Notes under the pieces: model-generated
What the model saw: the letters and a program-made list of their open reading frames with translations, nothing else
Told to the model about the DNA's origin: nothing
The model's database searches: none
Translations under genes and position numbers: made by a program
Shown here: positions 28,909 through 36,615 of the stretch, in pieces
How the letters are laid out: each line of letters starts with the position of its first letter
How positions within the stretch are numbered: the first letter of the stretch is position 1
Assembly: GCA_030835135.1 (NCBI GenBank)
Contig: JAUQWO010000051.1
Coordinates: 62,001-126,000, forward strand
Source: Bacteroidota bacterium
Lineage (GTDB): Bacteria > Bacteroidota > Ignavibacteria > UBA10030 > UBA6906
Direction of reading: 5' to 3'
DNA length: 64,000 bases

Positions 28909-30012
28909 ATGACACAACCGTGGGCGTCCATCGACGCATTGCAACGCGACTGCCGGTGGTTCCGCGGCGATGTCCCCTGCAAACCGCACAAGAAGTCGGG
29001 CTGCCATTGCCATGAGGCCGATGGCAGCGTCTGTGCCCAGTACGTCCCCCAGTCGGGCAATATCCTCATCATCAAGCTCGGCGCCATCGGCGACGTCATC
29101 CGCACCACGCCGCTCCTCCGGAAATTCCAGGCCGTCGATCCCGGACACCGCATCTGGTGGCTCACGCTCACTCCCGAGGTCGTCCCCGCATCGGCGGTGG
29201 ATGTGGTCCTCCCGTTCACCCCGCAGACGATCGCAACGCTGAACGCGATGCACTTCGACGTCCTCGTGAACCTGGACAAGGACCGCGAGGCGTGCGCGCT
29301 CGCCGCCACGATCGGTGCGGATGTGAAGAAGGGCTTCACGCTCGTGAACGGCAAACCGGCACCGATCGATGCCGACGCGGAACCAAAGTTCCTCACCGGC
29401 GTGTTCGATGACCTGAGCAGGGCCAACACGCTCAGCTACCTCAAGGAGATCTTCGCGATCGCCGGCTTCACGTTCGCGCACGAAGAGTACATCATGGACA
29501 ACCACGCGGACAAGGGGTTCGTGTGGAAGCTCCCGAAGAAGAAGCCCATCGTCGGGCTGAACACCGGCTGCGGCGGGCGCTGGGTATCGCGTCTCTGGGA
29601 CGAGAAGAACTGGGTCGCGCTCGCGAAGAAACTTAAGAAGGCGGGCTATGAGCCCGTGCTGCTCGGCGGCGAACAGGAACACGCCCGTAACAGACGCATC
29701 GCCGCGAAGAGCGGTGCGCGCTACCCCGGCTACTTCCCGCTCAACCAGTTCATCAACCTGATGGACCAGTGCGATCTCGTGGTCTCGGCGGTCACGATGG
29801 CCATGCATATCGCCGTGGGCCTCCGGAAGCCGCTCGTGCTGTTCAACAGCACATTCAACAAGAACGAGTTCGAGCTGTACGGCAGGGGCGAGATCCTCGA
29901 GCCGGACTTCGACTGTCCGTGCTACTATTCCCCCGTGTGTCCCAACAATTGCATGCAGTACCTTCGTGTCGAGACGGTCTTCGACAGCTGCCGAAGGATC
30001 CTCCCCACTTAG
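28909..30012 (+). CDS. Family 9 (heptosyltransferase-like) glycosyltransferase with cysteine clusters
   Basis: A 367-residue GT9-like protein. The core starts at ILIIKLGAIGDVIRTTPLLR, the signature of ADP-heptose:LPS heptosyltransferases, and has a GLNTGCGGRW donor-site motif. Unusual are five Cys in the first 42 residues (Cys 15, 24, 32, 34, 42, with FRGDVPCKPHKK between) and a second cluster near the C-terminus (CPCYYSPVCPNNC). The clusters suggest a bound metal; this is inference. The gene follows the GT2 gene by 14 bases and probably extends a heptose or other core sugar. Confidence 0.88.
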   Translation: MTQPWASIDALQRDCRWFRGDVPCKPHKKSGCHCHEADGSVCAQYVPQSGNILIIKLGAIGDVIRTTPLLRKFQAVDPGHRIWWLTLTPEVVPASAVDVVLPFTPQTIATLNAMHFDVLVNLDKDREACALAATIGADVKKGFTLVNGKPAPIDADAEPKFLTGVFDDLSRANTLSYLKEIFAIAGFTFAHEEYIMDNHADKGFVWKLPKKKPIVGLNTGCGGRWVSRLWDEKNWVALAKKLKKAGYEPVLLGGEQEHARNRRIAAKSGARYPGYFPLNQFINLMDQCDLVVSAVTMAMHIAVGLRKPLVLFNSTFNKNEFELYGRGEILEPDFDCPCYYSPVCPNNCMQYLRVETVFDSCRRILPT

Positions 30013-30026
30013 CCATCCACGTCCGC

Positions 30027-32348
30027 ATGGCAAAACCCAGATCAACATCACGGCAACGGCCAGCGTCCGGCACCCCGTGGGAGCCGTCGGACCTTCAGGC
30101 CGTTGGCTTCTTCGCGGCCATGACCGGCCTGTTCTTCCTGAAGATCCTCCTCGGTACCGCGTACCTGTGGGAGGACTTCGTGTATCAGTGGTATCCGTTC
30201 CGCCAGTATGCAGCCACCGCCCTCGCCGCGGGTGAGTTCCCGCTCTGGAACCCGTACACCGTGGGCGGCATGCCGTTCTTTGCCGAGATCCAGACCGAGG
30301 TGCTCTACATCCCGATGCTGGCGCTCACGCTGTTCGTGAAGAACGGTCACCTGAACGTCTACTGGCTCGAGCTCGTGAACGTGCTGCACTACTTCCTGGC
30401 CGCCGCCGGGATGTACCTGCTCGCGCGCTCTTTTGATCTCCGCCGGATGTCCGCACTCCTCGCCGGCACGGCCTTCGCCTTCTCCGGGTTCCTCGTGACC
30501 CATGCGATCCACCAGGTGATCGTCGGCGTCGCCGCATGGTATCCGCTCCTCCTGTTCATGATGCGCAAGGCGTTGCAGGAAAAACGCTGGACATGGGTCT
30601 TCATCGGCGCACTCGCGCTGGGGCACAGCTTCTTCGCCGGTTCGCCACAGATGTCGCTCTTCTTCTATTTCTTCCTGGCCTGTTACGTCGCCATGGAGAT
30701 CATCGCCACCGTGGGCGTGCGCGGACTCGCGACGCGACCGGGCCTCGTTCTCATGAGCCGCGCCGCGACGCTCGTCGGCCTGTCGTTCGCTTTCATCATG
30801 GTCCAGTTGCTGCCGACACAGGACCTCTCCGCGCTCTCCCAGCGCGCCACCATCACGTACGAGAAGGGCTCCGAAGGCTCGCTCGGGTGGGGACAGCTTC
30901 TCACCCTGCTCGTGCCGAAGTTCTTCGGTGCCTCGGACGCGCACAGCTACACCTGGTGGGGACCCGGTGCGTACTGGCAGTACTGGGAGACCAGCATCTA
31001 CTTCGGCGTGGCGCCGCTGCTGTTCGCGCTGTTCAGTCTCCGGTTCTTCCGGACGAACCGCCACATCGCGTTCTTCGCGTCGTTCGCCCTCTTCGCGCTC
31101 CTGTTCTCCCTGGGAAAGAATTTCTTCCTCCACGGCTTCTTCTTCGATCACATCCCGGGCTTTGCCTCGTTCCGGAACCCCGGGCGCATGGGGGTCTTCG
31201 TCGTGTTCGCCGGCTCTCTCCTCGCAGCGTTCGGCTTCGATGCGGTGCTGAAGGGACAGTTCACGGAGAAGGAAGGCAGGCGCTGGGTCGCCACGATGGT
31301 GTGGATCAGCGGCGTGTGCGCCGCCATCGTCGTCGCCGCGCTCGTCGGACTCCTCGACGGGATCTTCCCGTTCCTCGCGCAACAGCAGCAGCGCACCTTC
31401 GTCCGGAAAGAACTCGCCATCGCGCTGGTCACGATCATCCCGGCGTTCTTGTTCTTCTACGCACTCATCCGCCGCAGCATGCCCGCGGGGATCATCGGAC
31501 TCCTGCTCGTCGCGATCACGTTCTTCGACCTCTCTATCGTGGGGTCGGAGCAGAACACCGCGGCGCAGAACCCCGAGGAGCATTTCGCGCAGGCCTCGCG
31601 GCTCGTCGGGTTCCTCAAGTCGCAGAACGAACTGTTCCGCGTGAACACCCGCAATGCCCAGGGGATGATCATGGACAGGAACCAGGGGATCATGGACCGC
31701 GTGTTCACCATGGAAGGCTACACGCCGCTCATGCCTGCGCGTGTGTTCCCGCCCGCGGCCACCGCCGACAATTTTTACGACCTGCTGAACATCAAGTACT
31801 ACCTCCAGACGGATTCCGTGCGCGGGACCATCGGACTGAAGGAGCGCCCGGGTTACCTGGAGCGTGCCTATCTCGTCTTCACCACCACCGTTGCCCGGAA
31901 TGAAGAAGAGGTCCGTGCCCGCATGACGGCGCCGTCCTTCGATCCCCGCAAGGAAGCGGTGGTGGAGGACAGCACGTCCATTCCGATCGCCACGGCCACC
32001 CCCCCGGCGGGCTGGCAGGTCCGCATCACCGATCACCGCATCAACAGGATCGGACTCGCCGTGGAAACGCCGCAGGCCGGATACCTCGTGCTGAGCGAAG
32101 CGTACTTCCCGGGGTGGCGCGCATCGATCGATGGAGCGGCAGCGCCGGTGTACCGCACGAACTTCGTCTCCCGCGGCGTGCCGGTGCCCGCAGGCAAGCA
32201 CACCGTGGAACTGGTCTTCGATCCGCCGTCATTCAACCGCGGGGCGCTCATCAGTCTGCTCACCCTCCTGGTATGCGGTGGCGGCATAGCCGTCGGCATG
32301 TGGAACGCCCGCCGCGAACGCCAACGGTCCGAAACGGCAGGTGCCTGA
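30027..32348 (+). CDS. YfhO-family multi-pass membrane protein (GT-C-like)
   Basis: A 773-residue protein with a dozen or more transmembrane helices and a C-terminal extracytoplasmic beta-rich domain (YFPGWRASIDG and VPVPAGKHTVELVFDPPSF are typical YfhO C-terminal motifs). An acidic WEDFVYQWYPFR stretch in the first loop is compatible with a GT-C active site. YfhO proteins are linked to glycosylation of cell-wall polymers with lipid-linked sugars. No Shine-Dalgarno is visible at the chosen ATG. A second member is at 46344-48875. Confidence 0.85.
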   Translation: MAKPRSTSRQRPASGTPWEPSDLQAVGFFAAMTGLFFLKILLGTAYLWEDFVYQWYPFRQYAATALAAGEFPLWNPYTVGGMPFFAEIQTEVLYIPMLALTLFVKNGHLNVYWLELVNVLHYFLAAAGMYLLARSFDLRRMSALLAGTAFAFSGFLVTHAIHQVIVGVAAWYPLLLFMMRKALQEKRWTWVFIGALALGHSFFAGSPQMSLFFYFFLACYVAMEIIATVGVRGLATRPGLVLMSRAATLVGLSFAFIMVQLLPTQDLSALSQRATITYEKGSEGSLGWGQLLTLLVPKFFGASDAHSYTWWGPGAYWQYWETSIYFGVAPLLFALFSLRFFRTNRHIAFFASFALFALLFSLGKNFFLHGFFFDHIPGFASFRNPGRMGVFVVFAGSLLAAFGFDAVLKGQFTEKEGRRWVATMVWISGVCAAIVVAALVGLLDGIFPFLAQQQQRTFVRKELAIALVTIIPAFLFFYALIRRSMPAGIIGLLLVAITFFDLSIVGSEQNTAAQNPEEHFAQASRLVGFLKSQNELFRVNTRNAQGMIMDRNQGIMDRVFTMEGYTPLMPARVFPPAATADNFYDLLNIKYYLQTDSVRGTIGLKERPGYLERAYLVFTTTVARNEEEVRARMTAPSFDPRKEAVVEDSTSIPIATATPPAGWQVRITDHRINRIGLAVETPQAGYLVLSEAYFPGWRASIDGAAAPVYRTNFVSRGVPVPAGKHTVELVFDPPSFNRGALISLLTLLVCGGGIAVGMWNARRERQRSETAGA

Positions 32349-32349
32349 C

Positions 32350-33474
32350 ATGACGATCACCGTTTTGAGCACGGCGTTCCCCCTCCGCGGCGGCATCGCT
32401 CATTATGTGTCCCTGCTCGTTGCCGCACTGCGGAAGAGGCATGATGTGCAGGTGCTCACATTCAAGCGCCAGTATCCGGCGTTTCTCTTCCCCGGCAAGA
32501 CTCAGGAAGAGACCGGCAGCGAAGGACACGACGCACCCGCGCCGCAGGTGATGGATTCCATCAACCCGTTCAACTGGATCAGCGTCGGGTTGCGTCTCCG
32601 CCGCGAGCGCCCGGACCTGATCATCTTCAAGTACTGGCTCCCGTTCTTCGGGCCGTGCTTCGGCACCATTGCCGCGCTCGCCCGTTCCAACGGCCACACG
32701 CGGGTGCTGATCGTCTGCGACAATGTCATCCCGCACGAGCGGAGGCCGGGCGATATCCTGTTCACGCGGTACCTGCTCCGGTTCTCGGACCATTTCATCG
32801 TCCAGTCCGCATCGGTTGAACGGGACCTGCTCTCTCTCAAGCCGGGAGCATCGTATCGTTTTGCCGCGCATCCGGTGTACGACATCTTCGGCACGGTGAT
32901 GCCGGCGACCGAGGCGCGCGCCGCCCTCGGCATCACCGCTCCCCGGGTCCTTCTGTTCTTCGGATACATCAGAAAGTACAAGGGTCTGCACGTGCTGCTC
33001 GATGCAATCCACCGGCTCCCCGCCTCGTTCAACCTGCAGACGTTCGTCGTGGGTGAGTTCTACGATGATGAGGCGAAGTACCGTGACCAGGTGGCACGGC
33101 TGGGACTCGGCGACCGCGTCACGATCGTTTCCGACTATGTCCCCAACGACAAGGTTCGTCAGTATTTCTCTGCGGCGGACGCCGTTGTCCTTCCCTACCT
33201 GTCGGCCACGCAGAGTGGTATTGCCCAGATCGCATACAATTTCGACCTGCCGGTCATCGCCACTGACGTGGGGGGACTGGCGGAGGTCGTGCGTCATGAG
33301 GTCACCGGGCTGATCACTGCACCGAATGACCCCGACGCGCTTGCCACAACGATCCGGCGCTACTACGAGGATGGGCTTGCGGAACGATACCGTCCGCACG
33401 TACGCACCGAGAAGCTGAAGTATACCTGGGAGAACCTCGTGAACAGCATCGAGATCCTGACAGAACGGCAATGA
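32350..33474 (+). CDS. Family 4 glycosyltransferase
   Basis: A 374-residue GT-B enzyme. The N-terminal half opens with ITVLSTAFPLRGGIAHYV (acceptor domain, GGIA loop). The C-terminal half has the donor site region with FFGYIRKYKGL, and PYLSATQSGIAQIAYNFDLPVIATDVGG, the E-containing motif of GT4 being replaced by a Gln/Ser version. The start is the ATG one base after the preceding stop; an in-frame GTG at 32341 is possible. The sugar is not predictable. The stop overlaps the next gene by ATGA. Confidence 0.88.
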   Translation: MTITVLSTAFPLRGGIAHYVSLLVAALRKRHDVQVLTFKRQYPAFLFPGKTQEETGSEGHDAPAPQVMDSINPFNWISVGLRLRRERPDLIIFKYWLPFFGPCFGTIAALARSNGHTRVLIVCDNVIPHERRPGDILFTRYLLRFSDHFIVQSASVERDLLSLKPGASYRFAAHPVYDIFGTVMPATEARAALGITAPRVLLFFGYIRKYKGLHVLLDAIHRLPASFNLQTFVVGEFYDDEAKYRDQVARLGLGDRVTIVSDYVPNDKVRQYFSAADAVVLPYLSATQSGIAQIAYNFDLPVIATDVGGLAEVVRHEVTGLITAPNDPDALATTIRRYYEDGLAERYRPHVRTEKLKYTWENLVNSIEILTERQ

Positions 33475-34211
33475 CCACGACACCGATACCCGCCACCGGC
33501 AAACCGGCCGCCTATGGAGGAGAGCTCCTTCGGCGGCGCGACCGTCTCGCGCGACGCTTTGTGTCCTTCACAGGTAAGCGCGTCCTCGATTACGGATGTG
33601 GCAATGGCGCGCAGACGGTCACGTTCGCGCACGATGCTGCCATGATCCTTGGATGCGACATCATGCCGGACGGACTGGCGGAACTGGAACGGGTGACACG
33701 GGAGCAGGGGATCACGACGATCCAGGCGCAGATCTTTGATGGCACCACGATCCCCGCACCCGATGCTTCGTTCGATCTGGCGATCAGTTTTGAAGTGCTT
33801 GAACACGTGGAAGATGAGTGCAGGACCCTCCAGGAGATCCACCGGGTCCTCAAGGCGGACGGCGAGTTCCTCATCACCGTCCCGAACAAATGGTGGGTAT
33901 TTGAGACACATGGTGCGCGGCTCCCCCTGCTCCCCTGGAACCGGGTACCGTTCTTTTCCTGGCTCCCGGCCTCATTGCACCGCAGATGGGCGCATGCCCG
34001 CATCTATCGCAGGTCCCAGATCCGCCGCCTACTCGAGCAGGAACGGTTCACCGTCCTGGGTGATGCGTACGTGACCGCCCCCATGGATGTCCTGCCCGTG
34101 CCGGCCCTCCAGCGGTTCTTGCGCCGGACGATCTTCCGTGCGGATGCGACGCACGTTCCATTCCTTGCCACGGCCATCATGGTCCATTGCCGCAAGCGCA
34201 GCGGGTCATGA
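33471..34211 (+). CDS. SAM-dependent methyltransferase (class I)
   Basis: A 246-residue Rossmann methyltransferase. Motif I is VLDYGCGNGAQT, motif II has the acidic residue in ILGCDIM, and FDLAISFEVLEHV is the motif IV region. In this cluster it most likely methylates a sugar or the non-reducing end of a glycan. Both ends overlap neighbours by four bases. Confidence 0.88.
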   Translation: MTTTPIPATGKPAAYGGELLRRRDRLARRFVSFTGKRVLDYGCGNGAQTVTFAHDAAMILGCDIMPDGLAELERVTREQGITTIQAQIFDGTTIPAPDASFDLAISFEVLEHVEDECRTLQEIHRVLKADGEFLITVPNKWWVFETHGARLPLLPWNRVPFFSWLPASLHRRWAHARIYRRSQIRRLLEQERFTVLGDAYVTAPMDVLPVPALQRFLRRTIFRADATHVPFLATAIMVHCRKRSGS

Positions 34212-35110
34212 GCACGACCCTCCCCATCGTCACGGTGCTGCTGGTGAACTGGAACGGCAAACAGGTCACCCTCGAGTGTCTTGCCTCACTGCAGCACGTG
34301 ACATATCCGGCGATGCGCATCTTGCTGGTTGACAACGGATCGCACGACGATACGCTCCCGGCCGTCCACGCGGCCTACCCCAACGTCAGCATCCTTGCCC
34401 TTGGTGAGAACAAGCGCTTCGCTGCAGGCAACAATAATGGCATGAAGGTGGCACTCGAGGAAGGGACCGACTTCGTCCTCCTTTTGAACAACGACACCAC
34501 GGTCGCCCCCGACTTCATCACGCATCTGGTGGACCGCCACCGTGCCACCGAACGGTGCGGCATGGTGGTGCCGAAGATCTACTACGACACACCCGGCGAT
34601 ATGATCTGGTACGCCGGCGGGAACGTGTCGTTCTGGACCGGCACGATGAGTCACCGCGGCATCCGCGAGATCGATCACGGGCAGTACGACGTTGCCGGCG
34701 AGACCGGCTACGCCACCGGCTGCTGCATCCTGGTGCCGGCGGACGTGATCCGTCGCGTGGGGATGCTGGACCACCGCTACTTCATGTATGGGGAGGACGC
34801 CGACTGGTCACTCCGCGTGCAGCGCGCCGGCTATCGCGTGATGTATGAACCACGCTCGAAGGTATGGCACAAACTGTCGGTCAGCGCGGGCGGACACCTC
34901 TCCTCGTTCAAACTTCGGAACAAGGCGATCAGTCAGTACCGGTTCTTCGCGCATCATGCCCGCTGGTATCACTGGTTCACCTTTCCGTGGCTTTCCGTGC
35001 TGATGAATCTCTTCGCGACGATGCGCTATCTCATCGCGGTCAGAGGCATGCGGACGGCGCAGGTCACCAACCCGCCACCCCCGGGGACCCGGAAGACGGA
35101 GCTGCCATGA
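34208..35110 (+). CDS. Family 2 glycosyltransferase (rhamnosyltransferase-like)
   Basis: A 300-residue GT2 protein: VTVLLVNWNGKQVTLECL at the N-terminus, LLVDNGS, LLLNNDTTVAPDF (the DxD-equivalent NND), and a downstream GEDADWSLR (catalytic ED) motif. A C-terminal hydrophobic patch (about 255-285) suggests membrane association. The layout is typical of rhamnosyl- or similar transferases of O-antigen clusters. ATGA overlap with the methyltransferase gene. Confidence 0.9.
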   Translation: MSTTLPIVTVLLVNWNGKQVTLECLASLQHVTYPAMRILLVDNGSHDDTLPAVHAAYPNVSILALGENKRFAAGNNNGMKVALEEGTDFVLLLNNDTTVAPDFITHLVDRHRATERCGMVVPKIYYDTPGDMIWYAGGNVSFWTGTMSHRGIREIDHGQYDVAGETGYATGCCILVPADVIRRVGMLDHRYFMYGEDADWSLRVQRAGYRVMYEPRSKVWHKLSVSAGGHLSSFKLRNKAISQYRFFAHHARWYHWFTFPWLSVLMNLFATMRYLIAVRGMRTAQVTNPPPPGTRKTELP

Positions 35111-35163
35111 GAACTGCATACGCCCGCGTGGGGCCCGGCGTGCACTGACCCGACGGACCGCGC

Positions 35164-36483
35164 ATGGAATTCGGCAAACATATCGGCAAGAGTCTGTGGG
35201 GGATGGCGGACAAGGCATTGCCCGTGGTGTATGGGTTCGGGTACGTGCTGCTGGTCATCCGCGTCCTGCCCGAAGAAGAGTTCGGGAATTTCGTCCTGCT
35301 GCAGGAGATCTTCCTGATCCTCTCCGGACTCGCGACCGCCGTGGCGCTCCAGCCGATGTTGAAGTTCGCCTCCGAGCAGAGCGACGACCCGGCCGGCATC
35401 ATCGGCGCAGGCATGCTCCTCAATATCGTCTTCATCGCGGTCTCGTCGCTCCTGGTGGTCCTGGTGCGCGAACCGATGAGCGCTATTCTCCATTCGCCGG
35501 CCCTCGCGCCGCTGCTCCTGTACATCCCGGCGATGATGGTCGCATCCCTCATCCGCAACGTGGCGCTGATCCTGTTGCAGACGCGTTTCGGCATCGCCCG
35601 CATCTTCTGGATCGACGCCGTGCACTTCCTCGGTGCGCCATTGCTGGTTTGGATCTATTCGCGGATGCACCTCTTCGACACAGCCGAGGACCTGATCATG
35701 ATCAACGTGCTCTCCCTCTCGGCGTCGTCGCTGCTCGGACTGGCATTGTCCTGGCGGCTGTTCCGGTGGCGGTTGCGTCCCACGCGCGACGAGATGCGGC
35801 GGATGTGGGAATATGGCAAGTACGCGCTCGGCGGGAACGCGAGCTACCTCGTGTACTCGCGTGCCGACACGTTCATCCTTTCGGCGTTCACCGGACCTGC
35901 GCAGGTGGCGGTGTACAACTCCGCGAAGATCTTCACCCGTATCTTCGACATGGCGACGCAGATCATCCAGATGTTCATCCTCCCCGGGGTCTCGCTGCTT
36001 GCCTCGCGCGGCGAACGCGCAACGCTGAAGGTCGTGGTGGAGAAGTCCACGCTCTTCTCCGCGGTGGGCATGGTCCCGGTTTTGCTGGGCATGGTGCTAT
36101 TCGCAGGACCGATGATCGGCATCATCTATGGCGGCCGGTACCCGGATGCCGTGCTGATCCTGCAGATCTTCGGGCTGATGTCACTCGCCGTGCCGGCCTT
36201 CGCGATCGGTTCGAACGTGCTCATGGGACTCGGTGAGGCACGGGCAAGCTTCATCCTCGGTGCACAGATGCTCGTGGTGTCGCTCGCCGCCTACTTTGTC
36301 ATCATCCCGTGGCTCGGCACCATCGGTGCCGCGATCGCCGTGGTCGTGGCATCGTACATCATGGCGTGGATCGCACTGGCACGCGTGCAGGACTTCGTCC
36401 CCTTCACCATGCGCGAGGTCCTGGCCCGTCGTCACGATATCCGCGCATTCGTCGTGCGCCATCTGCAGACCATACGGGAGTAG
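35164..36483 (+). CDS. Wzx-type polysaccharide flippase (MATE/MOP superfamily)
   Basis: A 439-residue protein with about 12 transmembrane helices, beginning FGKHIGKSLWGMADKALPVVYGF. It resembles Wzx/RfbX flippases that move undecaprenyl-diphosphate-linked oligosaccharides across the inner membrane. A second flippase is at 39181-40581, so the island may handle two different glycans. It ends the first half of the island; a promoter lies 26 bases past its stop. Confidence 0.88.
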   Translation: MEFGKHIGKSLWGMADKALPVVYGFGYVLLVIRVLPEEEFGNFVLLQEIFLILSGLATAVALQPMLKFASEQSDDPAGIIGAGMLLNIVFIAVSSLLVVLVREPMSAILHSPALAPLLLYIPAMMVASLIRNVALILLQTRFGIARIFWIDAVHFLGAPLLVWIYSRMHLFDTAEDLIMINVLSLSASSLLGLALSWRLFRWRLRPTRDEMRRMWEYGKYALGGNASYLVYSRADTFILSAFTGPAQVAVYNSAKIFTRIFDMATQIIQMFILPGVSLLASRGERATLKVVVEKSTLFSAVGMVPVLLGMVLFAGPMIGIIYGGRYPDAVLILQIFGLMSLAVPAFAIGSNVLMGLGEARASFILGAQMLVVSLAAYFVIIPWLGTIGAAIAVVVASYIMAWIALARVQDFVPFTMREVLARRHDIRAFVVRHLQTIRE

Positions 36484-36508
36484 CGCACACTCACCGTACC
36501 CACTCCGA

Positions 36509-36548
36509 TTGACTCTCTCGAATCCCCTCCGTACTTTGAAGAGGGGAT
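36509..36548 (+). promoter_or_regulatory. Promoter of the LamG/T9SS gene with inverted repeat over the -10 box
   Basis: TTGACT (36509-36514), 17-base spacer, TACTTT (36532-36537). ATCCCCTC (36522-36529) and GAGGGGAT (36541-36548) form a perfect 8-bp inverted repeat bracketing the -10, a plausible operator. Start codon is 79 bases after the -10. Confidence 0.7.
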
Positions 36549-36615
36549 GATCCCTCCTGCACAGTACTACCCACCGTTCTTGCTTCCTTCCGATGGTCAT
36601 AGAGAGGGGATACCA

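Noticed and set aside
30048-32201. 717-codon open frame on the minus strand opposite the YfhO gene
   Set aside because: Glu/Arg-rich low-information sequence in antisense to a clear membrane protein; no ribosome binding site.
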